Assembly: GCA_035574315.1 (NCBI GenBank) | Contig: DATLYW010000033.1 | Location: 124,001 to 188,000 of the forward strand | Reading direction: 5' to 3' | Origin: Candidatus Zixiibacteriota bacterium | GTDB lineage: Bacteria > Desulfobacterota > Binatia > UBA9968 | DNA length: 64,000 bases | Position numbers and translations under genes: made by a program | In this document: positions 17,742 through 26,332 of the stretch, in pieces | How positions within the stretch are numbered: the stretch's first letter is position 1 | How the letters are laid out: every line of letters starts with the position of its first letter | The notes under the pieces: model-generated | The model's database searches: none | What the model saw: only the letters and a program-made list of their open reading frames with translations | What the model was told of the DNA's origin: nothing

Positions 17742-18770
17742 ATGCGGATCCCCGTACACTTTCCGGTTCCGGTTCTGCTCGCGCTTTTGCTTTCAGCGCC
17801 GCCGGCGTCAGCAGCCAGGCTGGATTGCGGGCCGGTTACCAACAAGGAGACCGGTCTCCCGCGGACGGTCGCGATCGGGACCAATCCTGCGGGAACCGGC
17901 GCGCACGCAATCGCCTCGGGTCTCGCAGCCGTCGCGAGCAAGAAGACCCCTATCGGCGCCAAGGTACAGCCTTACAACGGGCCGAACGCGTGGATTCCGT
18001 TGCTGGAGAGCGGCGAGATCGAGATGGGAATCATCAACATTCTCGACTCCTACATGGCCGCGACCGGAACCGGCAACTACAAGAAGCCCCACCCAGGCGT
18101 GAGGATCATCTCGGGCGGCGTCTTTCCGTTCACCGTGGGGCTGATCGTGCGCGACAAATCCGACATCAAGCAGGTCGCCGACCTCAAGGGCAAGCGGCTG
18201 GCTTGGGATTACGGCGGGCACGCGATCAATCAGACCTGGCAGAACGCCGCGCTGGAGGCCGCGGGGCTGAAGCCCTCGGACGTGGTGCCGGTTCGGGTCT
18301 CCAACCTCAATGACGGGATCCGCGCGGTCCCGGAAGGAAAGGTCGACGCGTCGTTCACGGGCGTGGGGATCGGCATCATCGAAGAGGTCAACGCCATGGA
18401 GCCGATCCGCTTCCTGAGCATTCCCAACGACGACGCGGCCAGAAAGATCATGGATCGCTACGGCGCTTCGATCGTCAAGTCGGCGCCGGCCACGGGCATT
18501 CGGGGAGAGACCTACGTGATCGGGTACCCGCTGCAGCTCGCCGGCTCGAGCAAGGTCAGCGAAAAAACCGTTTATACGCTGGTGAAGGCGTGGTGGGAAA
18601 ACCTGCCGGAGCTGCAATCGATCCATCCGCTTTTCAAGCGCTGGACCAAGGAGACGCAGGCGATCACGAATTTTACCGTTCCCTACCATCCCGGCGCGAT
18701 CAGCTTCTACAAGGAAGTCGGGGCCTGGACCGCCAGGCATGAGGCGCGCATGAAAGAAATCTGCCGGTAG
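17742..18770 (+). CDS. TAXI-family TRAP transporter solute-binding protein
   Basis: A 342-residue periplasmic binding protein with a signal peptide (MRIPVHFPVPVLLALLLS then PPASAA). The segments IGTNPAGTGAHAIASGLAAV, KVQPYNGPNAWIPLLESGEIEMGI and the DLKGKRLAWDYGGHA block are hallmarks of the TAXI (TRAP-associated extracytoplasmic immunogenic) family. It lies 58 bp upstream of the fused TRAP permease with which it must work. TAXI ligands include dicarboxylates and amino acids in characterised cases; the ligand here is unknown. ATG 17742 is preceded by GGAGGGA. Confidence 0.92.
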   Translation: MRIPVHFPVPVLLALLLSAPPASAARLDCGPVTNKETGLPRTVAIGTNPAGTGAHAIASGLAAVASKKTPIGAKVQPYNGPNAWIPLLESGEIEMGIINILDSYMAATGTGNYKKPHPGVRIISGGVFPFTVGLIVRDKSDIKQVADLKGKRLAWDYGGHAINQTWQNAALEAAGLKPSDVVPVRVSNLNDGIRAVPEGKVDASFTGVGIGIIEEVNAMEPIRFLSIPNDDAARKIMDRYGASIVKSAPATGIRGETYVIGYPLQLAGSSKVSEKTVYTLVKAWWENLPELQSIHPLFKRWTKETQAITNFTVPYHPGAISFYKEVGAWTARHEARMKEICR

Positions 18771-18828
18771 AGTTGCAGAACCGGGGCCCGCGCGCGTCAG
18801 GCCCGCGCGGCGACGTCCGGCAGACTCG

Positions 18829-20790
18829 ATGGAAATCGAGGAAACCGCTCGCGCTCGATCTCTCGGCGGCCCCGCCGACGGCGCGATCCGCTGCCTGCTG
18901 ACCGCAATCCCCGTCGCCGGGATCGTTTTTCTTCTCAGCGTGCCCCAGCGCCTGGGCTGGCTCGTGTTCAACGAGCAGTACATGGGGCTTTTTCTCGCCC
19001 TGTGTCTCTCGGCAACCTACCTGCTCGTTCCCGCCCGCTCCGCGCACGCGCGGCGGCTTCCCCGGCTCGACGCCGCCGCGGCTCTCGGCGGCGGCGCGAC
19101 CGGGCTCTACATCTTCCTCTACTACCCCGAGATCGTGAATTCGCTCGGCGAGATCTCGCCGGAGCGGGTCGTGCTCGGCTGCGCCACAGTCCTGCTGCTG
19201 GCGGAAGCGTGCCGCAGGCTCGTCGGCCTGCCGCTCGTGACCATCGCCGCCTGCTTCGTTCTTTACGCGCTCTTCGCCCATCTTTTTCCCGGCGACTTCT
19301 ACGGCAGGGGCTGGGCCGTCGCGCGGCTCGCCACGTACCTCTATCTCGACGCCAACGGGATCTTCGGCCAGGCGTTGCAGGTCGGCTCGAGCATCATCGT
19401 GGTCTTCGTCCTCTTCGGCGAGGTGCTCTACGCCGTCGGGGGAGCCGAGTTTCTCAGCGACTTCTCGCTCGCGCTCATGGGGCGCTTCCGCGGCGGGCCG
19501 GCCAAGATCGCGATCGTCTCCTCCAGCCTGTTCGGCAACATCAGCGGCAGCGCCGTGGCCAATGTCGTGGTCGACGGCGCGTTCACGATTCCGATGATGA
19601 AAAAGGCGGGCTATCCACCGCCGGTGGCCGCCGCGGTGGAGGCGGTGGCTTCCACCGGCGGGCAGATCATGCCGCCGGTCATGGGAGCCGCGGCGTTCCT
19701 CATCGCGGAATATCTGCAGGTTCCCTACGCGCAGGTCGCTCTGGCGGCGCTCGTGCCCGCGCTGCTGTACTACGCGGCGCTCTTCATCGAGGTCGATCTC
19801 CTCGCGGCGCGCAACGGCATTCGCGGCCTGCCGCCCGCCGAGCTCCCGAGCCTGCTGCCGGTCCTGAAGCGCTCCGGAAGCTTCGTGATTCCGCTGGGCG
19901 TGCTGATACTCTGCATGTTTTTCCTGAACCGCCGGCCGGAGGAGTCGGGCCTGCTGGCGGCGGGCGCGGCTCTGGTCGTCGGCTGGCTCACGCCGGGCGT
20001 GCGGCTGGGGCCGCGGGAGATCCTGAAGATCCTGACGAACGCGGGCCGCGGCATGCTGGAGATCGCCGCGATCACCGGCCTGGCCGGCGTGGTCATCGGG
20101 ATCCTGCAGCTCACGGGGCTCGGGTTCACGCTGACCCTGACCCTGCTGGGCCTGGGCCAGGAGAGTACCTTTTTGCTCCTGCTCTTGACCGCGGGCGTGA
20201 GCATGGTCCTCGGCATGGGCATGCCGACCACCGCCGTTTACGTCCTGCTCGCCGTGCTGGTCGCGCCGGGACTCTCGAAGCTCGGTGTGGCGCCGATCGC
20301 GGCGCACCTGTTCATCTTCTATTTCGGCATGCTGAGCATGATCACGCCCCCGGTCTGTCTGGCGAGCTACGCGGCCGCGTCGATCGGCAAGACCGATCCG
20401 GTCAAAACCGGCTGGGAGGGGATGCGGCTTTGCGCCATCGCTTACGTCGTGCCGTTTCTTTTCGTTCTTTCTCCGTCGCTGCTGCTGATCGGGACCTGGT
20501 ACGAGGTGGCCCTTTCCATCGTGACCGCGATCGGCGGCGCGATTCTGCTGGGGGTGGGGCTCGTGGGCTATCTCTTTCGGCCGCTGGGGCTGGCGCGCCG
20601 CGCGCTCTTTCTCGCCGCCGCCATGGGGTTGCTGGTCCCCGTCGTTCAGAGCGGCGACCATGCACTGCTCACCTGGGGAAGCAACGGGGCCGGACTGCTC
20701 CTGGCCGCCGTCTTGTGGTCGGTGGAATGGCTTGCGCGCGAGAGGGCTGGCGCGCCGGGGCTCATCGGCGGCGGCGCCTCTACTGGATGA
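18829..20790 (+). CDS. TRAP transporter permease, fused small and large membrane subunits (DctQM type)
   Basis: A 653-residue inner-membrane protein. The first ~170 residues carry the DctQ-like helices. The remainder is the DctM-type 12-helix domain with FGNISGSAVANVVVDGAFTIPMM, STGGQIMPPVMGAAAF and GMGMPTTAVYVLLAVLVAPGL, all highly characteristic of 4TM/12TM fused permeases paired with TAXI binding proteins. It uses a sodium gradient in known homologues. No clear ribosome-binding site precedes ATG 18829. The 3' end overlaps the convergent hypothetical gene by 11 bp. Confidence 0.93.
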   Translation: MEIEETARARSLGGPADGAIRCLLTAIPVAGIVFLLSVPQRLGWLVFNEQYMGLFLALCLSATYLLVPARSAHARRLPRLDAAAALGGGATGLYIFLYYPEIVNSLGEISPERVVLGCATVLLLAEACRRLVGLPLVTIAACFVLYALFAHLFPGDFYGRGWAVARLATYLYLDANGIFGQALQVGSSIIVVFVLFGEVLYAVGGAEFLSDFSLALMGRFRGGPAKIAIVSSSLFGNISGSAVANVVVDGAFTIPMMKKAGYPPPVAAAVEAVASTGGQIMPPVMGAAAFLIAEYLQVPYAQVALAALVPALLYYAALFIEVDLLAARNGIRGLPPAELPSLLPVLKRSGSFVIPLGVLILCMFFLNRRPEESGLLAAGAALVVGWLTPGVRLGPREILKILTNAGRGMLEIAAITGLAGVVIGILQLTGLGFTLTLTLLGLGQESTFLLLLLTAGVSMVLGMGMPTTAVYVLLAVLVAPGLSKLGVAPIAAHLFIFYFGMLSMITPPVCLASYAAASIGKTDPVKTGWEGMRLCAIAYVVPFLFVLSPSLLLIGTWYEVALSIVTAIGGAILLGVGLVGYLFRPLGLARRALFLAAAMGLLVPVVQSGDHALLTWGSNGAGLLLAAVLWSVEWLARERAGAPGLIGGGASTG

Positions 20791-21388
20791 CGGTGACGCT
20801 GGCGGTCTCGACCGCGATCTCGCGAATCTCCGCCGGGAGATCGAACGGGGCGTCCATGTCGATGCCGGCGGGGTTTGCCGGCGTGCGCGAGAAGAAGCTC
20901 ACGAGCTCCCGGACGATCTCCTTCGGGAGCGGGATGCCTCGAAGCTCCGCGGACTCGAAATAGAAGCGACCCTTCCCGGCCCGGGTGCGCAGCACGCCGC
21001 GCCCTGTGAGAGGCACCCGGCCGGAGACGTAGGTCAACGGATCGGCGAACCCCCCGGTGCCGCGCTGCCGCTTGAACTCGTCGAGATCGACGATCACCCG
21101 GCCCGCCAGGCGCCCGCCGCCCAGGAGAGCGACGCGCGGATCGGTCAGACCCGCGGGCGTTTTCTCCCGCAGATTGAACGCAAGATAGGAATTGATCTCG
21201 TTCTCGGAGAATCGGGTTGTTTTCGGCTTGACCGGCCGGGCGGCGCCGTTTCGCGCGATCTCGTCGATCTTGCGTTGCAGGCGGTCGGCGGCTTCCCGGT
21301 CGAGTCCGGGCGACGGCGTCGGCGTCGAACCTGCGGCGGTCATGAAAAGTCCGAGCAGTGCTGCTGCCACCTGTCTGGCGCCGCTCAT
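20780..21388 (-). CDS. Secreted hypothetical protein
   Basis: Unrecognised 202-residue protein. The N-terminus looks like a signal peptide (hydrophobic ARQVAAALLGLFMTAAGS). A short helical part is followed by FSENEINSYLAFNL and an alternating hydrophobic/polar region that looks beta-rich (LLGGGRLAGRVIVDLDEF, GRVPLTGRGVLRTRAGKGRFYFESA). The end, AVETASVTVIQ, could be a terminal strand. This is reminiscent of periplasmic lipid- or envelope-associated beta proteins, but no family is assigned. It is convergent with, and overlaps, the TRAP permease by 11 bp, and is transcribed divergently from ilvD. Confidence 0.6.
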   Translation of the reverse strand: MSGARQVAAALLGLFMTAAGSTPTPSPGLDREAADRLQRKIDEIARNGAARPVKPKTTRFSENEINSYLAFNLREKTPAGLTDPRVALLGGGRLAGRVIVDLDEFKRQRGTGGFADPLTYVSGRVPLTGRGVLRTRAGKGRFYFESAELRGIPLPKEIVRELVSFFSRTPANPAGIDMDAPFDLPAEIREIAVETASVTVIQ

Positions 21389-21540
21389 CCGCGATCAACA
21401 TACGGAGCCGTCGTGAACGCTTCAAGAGCTCCCGGACCCTCGAAGGGGAGCCGAAACTTGCAAACGCCGCCGCCGCCCGGCTATGTTACAAAGAACTTGA
21501 TTCGCTGGCGGCGGGACATCGATCGGTTTCGAGATCCTGG

Positions 21541-21600
21541 CATCTCGGTTTTCACCTGAACGTTTGAATTTTTGAACGGTTGAATCGCGCCAAAGCGGCC
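21541..21600 (-). repeat. Fragment of the modular intergenic repeat
   Basis: The sequence CTGAACGTTTGAATTTTTGAACGGTTGAA shows the same roughly 9-nt TTGAACGG periodicity as copy B at 9.3 kb, in more degraded form, upstream of ilvD. The rest of the 291-base gap (21389-21679) shows no gene; the ilvD ribosome-binding site (TTGAGGAG) is at its end. Confidence 0.5.
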
Positions 21601-21679
21601 GCGGGACGGGCCATGAAACCTCGATGCCAGCGAGCCCGCCATCACGGCGGTTCCGCAGACCCAGCTTGAGGAGTGTTCG

Positions 21680-23353
21680 ATGGCAGAAAATCTCAAACCC
21701 CGAAGCCGAGTGATCACCGACGGACCGAACCGCGCGCCGACGCGAGCGATGCTCAAGGCGGCCGGGTTCTCCGACGAAGACCTGGCAAGGCCGATCGTGG
21801 GAGTGGCCAACACCTGGATCGAGATCGGACCGTGCAACTACCATCTCCGGCGGCTCGCCGCCAGGGTCAAGGAGGGTATCCGCGCGGCCGGAGCCACGCC
21901 GATGGAGTTCAACACCGTGTCGATCTCGGACGGCATCAGCATGGGCGCCGAAGGGATGAAATGCTCGCTGATCAGCCGCGAGCTGATCGCGGATTCGATC
22001 GAGCTGGTCGCGCGCGGCAATCATTTCGATGCGCTGGTGTGCATCTCCGGCTGCGACAAGACCAATCCGGGAGTGGTGATGGCGCTCGCACGCCTGGACA
22101 TTCCGGGGCTGGCGCTCTACGGCGGATCGATCGCGCCGGGGCGGCTCGGCGACCGCGATCTGACGATCCAGGACGTCTTCGAGGCCGTCGGTGCTTACGG
22201 GCGCGGCAAGATCAGCGCGGAAGAGCTGAAGGCGGTCGAGGACCGGGCGTGCCCCGGTGCGGGCGCCTGCGGCGGGCAGTTCACCGCGAACACCATGTCG
22301 ACGGTCATGGAGTTCCTCGGCATCTCGCCGCCGGGGGCCAACGGCATTCCCGCAACGGCGCCGGAGAAGGACGAAGCGGCCTTTGCGGCCGGCAGGCTGG
22401 TCGTCGACCTGCTGCGGCGCAACCTGAGACCGAGTGAAGTGATCACCCGGCAATCGATCGAAAACGCGATCACCGCGGTCGCCGCCACCGGCGGCTCGAC
22501 CAACGCCGTGCTCCACCTGCTGGCCATCGCCCGGGAAGCGGGGGTGGAGCTGACCATCGACGACTTCGATCGCATCAGCGTGCGCACGCCGCTGATCGCC
22601 GATCTCAAGCCCGGGGGGCGGTTCGTGGCCAACGACCTCTACCGGGCGGGCGGGATTCAGCTCGTCGCCAAGAGACTGCTCGAGGCGGGCCTGTTGCACG
22701 CCGACGCGATCACCGTCGGCGGCCAGACGATCGGCGAAGCGGCTCGCGCGGCTCGCGAAACGCCCGGCCAGGAGGTGGTGCGGCCGATCGCACGGCCGCT
22801 CAAGCCGACCGGCGGCCTCGTTATCCTGAAGGGCAACCTCGCCCCGGAGGGTTGCGTCGTGAAAATCGCGGGCCACGAGCGGACGCATCACCGGGGGCCG
22901 GCGCGGGTCTTCGACCGCGAGGAAGACGCCTTTCGCGCCGTTCAAAACGGGGAGATCAAGCCCGACGACGTGGTCGTCATCCGCTATGAGGGTCCGAAGG
23001 GCGGGCCCGGGATGCGCGAAATGCTCGGCGTCACGGCCGCGCTGGTCGGGGCCGGCCTCGGCGATTCCGTAGCGCTGCTGACCGATGGGCGCTTTTCCGG
23101 AGCGACGCACGGCCTGATGGCGGGTCACGTGGCTCCCGAAGCGGCGGCCGGCGGGCCCATCGCCGCCCTGCGCGACGGCGACACGGTGGTCTTCGACATC
23201 GAGCGGCGCCGTCTCGACGTGGAGATTTCGGAAGCCGAGCTTCGATCGCGGATGGCGGCGTGGTCCGCTCCCGAGCCGCGCTATCGGAGCGGAGTGATGG
23301 CGAAATACGCCAAGCTCGTGGCGTCCGCGTCCGAGGGGGCGGTCACGCGCTGA
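21680..23353 (+). CDS. ilvD: Dihydroxy-acid dehydratase
   Basis: Catalyses the third step of branched-chain amino-acid synthesis, dehydrating 2,3-dihydroxy acids to 2-keto acids. The protein has 557 residues. Cys52 (GPCNYH), Cys125 (SGCDKTNPG) and Cys197 ([13 protein letters not shown]) are the three iron-sulfur ligands; presence of all three fits the [2Fe-2S] subgroup. The C-terminal [21 protein letters not shown] motif is intact. No other ilv gene is nearby, so it may also act on sugar acids, as some IlvD/Edd members do. The length and motifs favour IlvD. ATG 21680 follows GAGGAG. Confidence 0.93.
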   Translation: MAENLKPRSRVITDGPNRAPTRAMLKAAGFSDEDLARPIVGVANTWIEIGPCNYHLRRLAARVKEGIRAAGATPMEFNTVSISDGISMGAEGMKCSLISRELIADSIELVARGNHFDALVCISGCDKTNPGVVMALARLDIPGLALYGGSIAPGRLGDRDLTIQDVFEAVGAYGRGKISAEELKAVEDRACPGAGACGGQFTANTMSTVMEFLGISPPGANGIPATAPEKDEAAFAAGRLVVDLLRRNLRPSEVITRQSIENAITAVAATGGSTNAVLHLLAIAREAGVELTIDDFDRISVRTPLIADLKPGGRFVANDLYRAGGIQLVAKRLLEAGLLHADAITVGGQTIGEAARAARETPGQEVVRPIARPLKPTGGLVILKGNLAPEGCVVKIAGHERTHHRGPARVFDREEDAFRAVQNGEIKPDDVVVIRYEGPKGGPGMREMLGVTAALVGAGLGDSVALLTDGRFSGATHGLMAGHVAPEAAAGGPIAALRDGDTVVFDIERRRLDVEISEAELRSRMAAWSAPEPRYRSGVMAKYAKLVASASEGAVTR

Positions 23354-23390
23354 GCGGCGGGCTTTCCGGGCGGCCCGGCGAGGAGGGAGC

Positions 23391-23711
23391 ATGATCGAGA
23401 GCTGGACCGTCTGGCTTTCCATTTTCGGCGCGAGCACCACGGCGGCGGCGCTCGGGGCTTATTTCGCGCTCCGTGCCCGGGCGCGGGAGCTCGACCGGCG
23501 CGTCGTCCTGCTCGAGCGGGAGCTGGCCCTCAGCCGGGAGCGCGAGGCCTACAACCAGCGAAAGCTCGAGGAGCTCGCCGAATCGGTTCTCGCGGCGCGC
23601 CGGTCGGCGGAAGAGGAGCTGCGCCGCTTCAAGATCAGGATCGACGGATTGTTCGCGATTCTCGAGGGCGAGCGCCGTCCCACGCCGGGCGCGCCGATCG
23701 GGTTGAGCTGA
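23391..23711 (+). CDS. Small membrane-anchored coiled-coil protein, hypothetical
   Basis: A 106-residue protein not recognised as a named family. Residues about 5-27 form one transmembrane helix (WTVWLSIFGASTTAAALGAYFAL). The remainder up to about residue 90 is a highly charged heptad-like helix (ELDRRVVLLERELALSRERE and onward), so it should be an N-terminally anchored cytoplasmic coiled coil. The start has a strong AGGAGGGAGC sequence upstream. It lies 37 bp after ilvD and could be co-transcribed. A role as a scaffold or membrane tether is only a guess. Confidence 0.6.
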   Translation: MIESWTVWLSIFGASTTAAALGAYFALRARARELDRRVVLLERELALSREREAYNQRKLEELAESVLAARRSAEEELRRFKIRIDGLFAILEGERRPTPGAPIGLS

Positions 23712-23759
23712 GCGCTTCGCCGAGCCGAGGCGGTCCCGCCGGACAGCCGGGAGATTCAT

Positions 23760-23788
23760 TTGACAGGCCGCCTGCGGTTGGTTACCTT
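23760..23788 (+). promoter_or_regulatory. Putative promoter of the FMN-dependent dehydrogenase gene
   Basis: A perfect TTGACA (23760-23765) with 17-base spacing to TACCTT (23783-23788). It is followed by a transcribed leader of about 120 bases. Confidence 0.45.
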
Positions 23789-23839
23789 CCGGCAGGCCGG
23801 CCGCGCGGGGCGTCTCCGTCGGATTCGATTTCCGCCCGG

Positions 23840-23895
23840 CGCGGCTTGAACGAAGCGGAACGGTCGAATTCTCGAAGGAGCGAAGCAGCCGGGGT
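23840..23895 (-). repeat. Fragment of the modular intergenic repeat
   Basis: CTTGAACGAAGCGGAACGG followed by TCGAATTCTCGAAGGAGCGA resembles the GAACGGAGCGAAGCGG part of copy B at 9.35 kb. It lies in the leader of the next gene, just before its ribosome-binding site. Confidence 0.5.
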
Positions 23896-23915
23896 ACGGC
23901 GGAGGAGCAGGCGCG

Positions 23916-24992
23916 ATGAGCGTGGATTTCGTCACCAACCAGGAAATCATCGTCGAGGCCCGGCGAAAGCTCAGCCAGGAAGTCTGGGATTACCTCACCG
24001 GCGGCTCGGAGTCGGAAACGACGATGCGACGCAACCGGCTCGGCTTCGACAGTCTCGCCTTTCGCCCGCGGGTCCTGGTGGACGTGAGCCGCATCGATCC
24101 CTCCACCACCTTCCTCGGGCACAAGCTGCGGATCCCGGTGATGACCGCGCCCATCGGTTCGTTGCAGGCGATCACACCCGGAGGCGGAGCGACGGTGGCG
24201 AAGGCGGTGGAGCGGTTCGGAACGCTCTGCTTCATCAGCTCGGTGACTCAACCCTCGCTCCAGGAGATCGCCTCCGCGAGCAAGGCGGTCAAGATCTACC
24301 AGCTCTATCTGCGCGGCGATCTGGGGTGGGTCGAGGGCGTTCTCGAGCAGGTGCGGCAGGCGGGATACGTCGCCCTCTGCCTTACCCTCGACACGGCCCA
24401 CTACAGCCGGCGCGAGCGCCAGCTCATGAATCGATGGCTGCCGCCGAGCAAGCGGGTGGAGTCGAACCGCCAGTATCAGGCGGCGCTCACCTGGGAGACG
24501 ATGGCGGCGATCAAGAAGATCGCCGGCATGCCGCTCATTCTCAAAGGGATCGCGACCGCCGAGGACGCCAGGATCGCGCTCGACCACGGCGTCGAGGTGC
24601 TCTACGTTTCGAACCACGGCGGCCGCCAGCTCGACCACGGGCGGGCGACCATCGACGTGCTTCCCGAGATCGTCGGCGTCGCCAAGGGCAGGGCGGAAAT
24701 CGTCCTGGACGGCGGCGTGCTGCGCGGCACGGACGTTCTCAAGGCGATCGCGCTGGGCGCGAACGCGGTGACTATCGGCAAGCTTCAGGGTTGGGGGCTC
24801 GCAGCTGCGGGCGAGGAGGGGCTGGTCCGGGTTCTGGAGCTGCTCGAAGAGGAGATCGTGGTCGCGATGGGGCTGCTCGGCGTGACGAGCGTCGACCAGC
24901 TCAACCCCAACTACGTATGCGCAGCGCCACCGGTGGCGCTGCCGCACGAGATGAGCGCCTTTCCCCACCTGCCGGGCGGACGCCTGATTTGA
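23916..24992 (+). CDS. FMN-dependent alpha-hydroxy-acid dehydrogenase/oxidase
   Basis: A 358-residue TIM-barrel flavoenzyme of the lactate dehydrogenase / glycolate oxidase family. The catalytic His234 and Arg237 lie in YVSNHGGRQLD, Lys210 in LILKGI contacts FMN N1, and the N-terminal segment QEVWDYLTGGSESETT with MTAPIGS is typical. It oxidises a 2-hydroxy acid to the 2-keto acid; whether the electron acceptor is oxygen or the quinone pool is not visible. The neighbouring ilvD yields keto acids from dihydroxy acids, but a pathway link is speculative. ATG 23916 follows GGAGGAGCAGG. Confidence 0.9.
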   Translation: MSVDFVTNQEIIVEARRKLSQEVWDYLTGGSESETTMRRNRLGFDSLAFRPRVLVDVSRIDPSTTFLGHKLRIPVMTAPIGSLQAITPGGGATVAKAVERFGTLCFISSVTQPSLQEIASASKAVKIYQLYLRGDLGWVEGVLEQVRQAGYVALCLTLDTAHYSRRERQLMNRWLPPSKRVESNRQYQAALTWETMAAIKKIAGMPLILKGIATAEDARIALDHGVEVLYVSNHGGRQLDHGRATIDVLPEIVGVAKGRAEIVLDGGVLRGTDVLKAIALGANAVTIGKLQGWGLAAAGEEGLVRVLELLEEEIVVAMGLLGVTSVDQLNPNYVCAAPPVALPHEMSAFPHLPGGRLI

Positions 24993-25008
24993 GCCGGCAC
25001 GGCCTCTT

Positions 25009-25764
25009 TCAAGGATACGGGTGCTCGAGCGCCGCCCGCTTCATCTGGGCGTGCAGGTCGATCATCGTGAGCGCGCAGTACTCAAGGGAGTAGCCGGCGC
25101 GGAACTCCACGGTGTCCTGGAGCGCCCGCGTCAGCACCGCCCGGTTGAAAGCGCCGTGGCCCATCGCCTGTTCGCCGCCCTGCCCGAGCGCGTGCGTCTC
25201 CAGGTCGGCCTCTTCATGCGTGGAAAAATAGACGGCCTGCTCGCGGGTGAAACCGTAGCGGGTGGTGAGAGCGGTGTACCACTCGCCCGACCACTGCGAC
25301 AGCGATTCCTCGAAGACGTGCAGCCCCCACAGCTCGACGATCGAGCCGTCGAGAAAGATCTTGTGGCAGAAGTCGTTGATCGCGCGCGCGGCGGGGAGAT
25401 AGGGGTCTTCGAGAATCTCCTTGCGGCTCAGCCCCATCGCTTCCGCCGTCTGCAACAGCACCAGCACGTGGCCCGGCGGCCGGGGCGATATCAGCTCGTC
25501 GGCGATCTTGGCGCAGAAGGGGCCGAGCAGATCGAAGTTGCGGACGAAGAACGGCAGATGCGTGTAGTAGGAAACCGCGTTGAGCCCGTTGACCTCGAGC
25601 GAGAAACGACCCCAGTTCTTGAAGAACTGCCGGATGACCGGAAGCGGCAGGCTCCCTTCGCGAAGCCGGGTCATGAACTCGCTCGCGTGGATCTTTTCGC
25701 GCCAGGCTTGGTAGAGCGCGGCGTAAAGGTAGTCGACGTACGCTCGCGCTTCGTCGGCTGTCAT
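25009..25764 (-). CDS. Heme-oxygenase-fold iron-containing redox enzyme (TenA/PqqC/CADD-like)
   Basis: A 251-residue all-helical protein. The start ATG 25764 begins MTADEARAYVDYLYAALYQ; longer upstream frames overlap queF and are rejected. Sequence blocks such as FSLEVNGLNAVSYYTHLPFF, IADELISPRPPGHVLVLLQTAEAMGL and FSTHEEADLETHA match the iron-containing redox enzyme group of the heme-oxygenase-like fold. Plausible metal ligands are Glu90, His99, Glu144, His183, Asp187 and His191, a set comparable with diiron oxidases of this fold; this is inference. The substrate is unknown. It is convergent with the FMN dehydrogenase and divergent from queF. Confidence 0.75.
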   Translation of the reverse strand: MTADEARAYVDYLYAALYQAWREKIHASEFMTRLREGSLPLPVIRQFFKNWGRFSLEVNGLNAVSYYTHLPFFVRNFDLLGPFCAKIADELISPRPPGHVLVLLQTAEAMGLSRKEILEDPYLPAARAINDFCHKIFLDGSIVELWGLHVFEESLSQWSGEWYTALTTRYGFTREQAVYFSTHEEADLETHALGQGGEQAMGHGAFNRAVLTRALQDTVEFRAGYSLEYCALTMIDLHAQMKRAALEHPYP

Positions 25765-25911
25765 TTTCTCCCCGGCCCTCGGTTCCCTGGGCTTTTCCAC
25801 AGATTCCCTCCGCCCCGGCGGAGACCTCCCGTCGGGTACGGCGGCGTTTACCATTTGGCGCCCCGCCTTGTCAAGGTAGCCTCGGGGCGCAAAAGCCGCT
25901 AAGATGGCGCC

Positions 25912-26268
25912 ATGGGCGCGCAACCGCGAACCGAGCTCGAAACTTTCCCCAATCCCCGTCCCGGGCGCGATTACGAGATCGCCATGGAATGCCCCGAGTT
26001 CACCTGCGTCTGCCCGCGAACGGGACAGCCGGACTTCGCGACGATCCGCATCCGCTACGTCCCGGACACGCTCTGCCTGGAGCTCAAGTCCCTCAAGCTC
26101 TATCTCTGGTCGTTTCGCGATCAGGGCGCGTTCCACGAGGCCGTGGTCAACCGCATCCTGGACGATCTCGTGCAGGCCTGCCGGCCGAAATCGATGACCG
26201 TCACCGGCGACTTCAACGTTCGCGGCGGGATCCATACCGTGGTGACGGCGGAATACAGGGCGGGTTGA
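25912..26268 (+). CDS. queF: NADPH-dependent 7-cyano-7-deazaguanine (preQ0) reductase, short unimodular type
   Basis: Reduces preQ0 to preQ1 in queuosine biosynthesis. At 118 residues it is the short QueF type. The catalytic cysteine is most likely Cys34 in [14 protein letters not shown] with Asp41 as acid. The QueF signature reads [20 protein letters not shown] (residues 57-76), in which the usual second residue is Leu. No other queuosine genes and no preQ1 riboswitch were recognised nearby. The gene is followed 64 bp later by the antiporter gene. Confidence 0.95.
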   Translation: MGAQPRTELETFPNPRPGRDYEIAMECPEFTCVCPRTGQPDFATIRIRYVPDTLCLELKSLKLYLWSFRDQGAFHEAVVNRILDDLVQACRPKSMTVTGDFNVRGGIHTVVTAEYRAG

Positions 26269-26332
26269 CCTCCCGGCCGGACCGGCTCCTTCCTGCGCCC
26301 GTGACGAGCTGCCTTCGACTCGAGTGACGGCC

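Noticed and set aside
25780-25911. preQ1 riboswitch upstream of queF
   Set aside because: I could not find the small H-type pseudoknot pattern or conserved A-rich tail of preQ1-I or -II.
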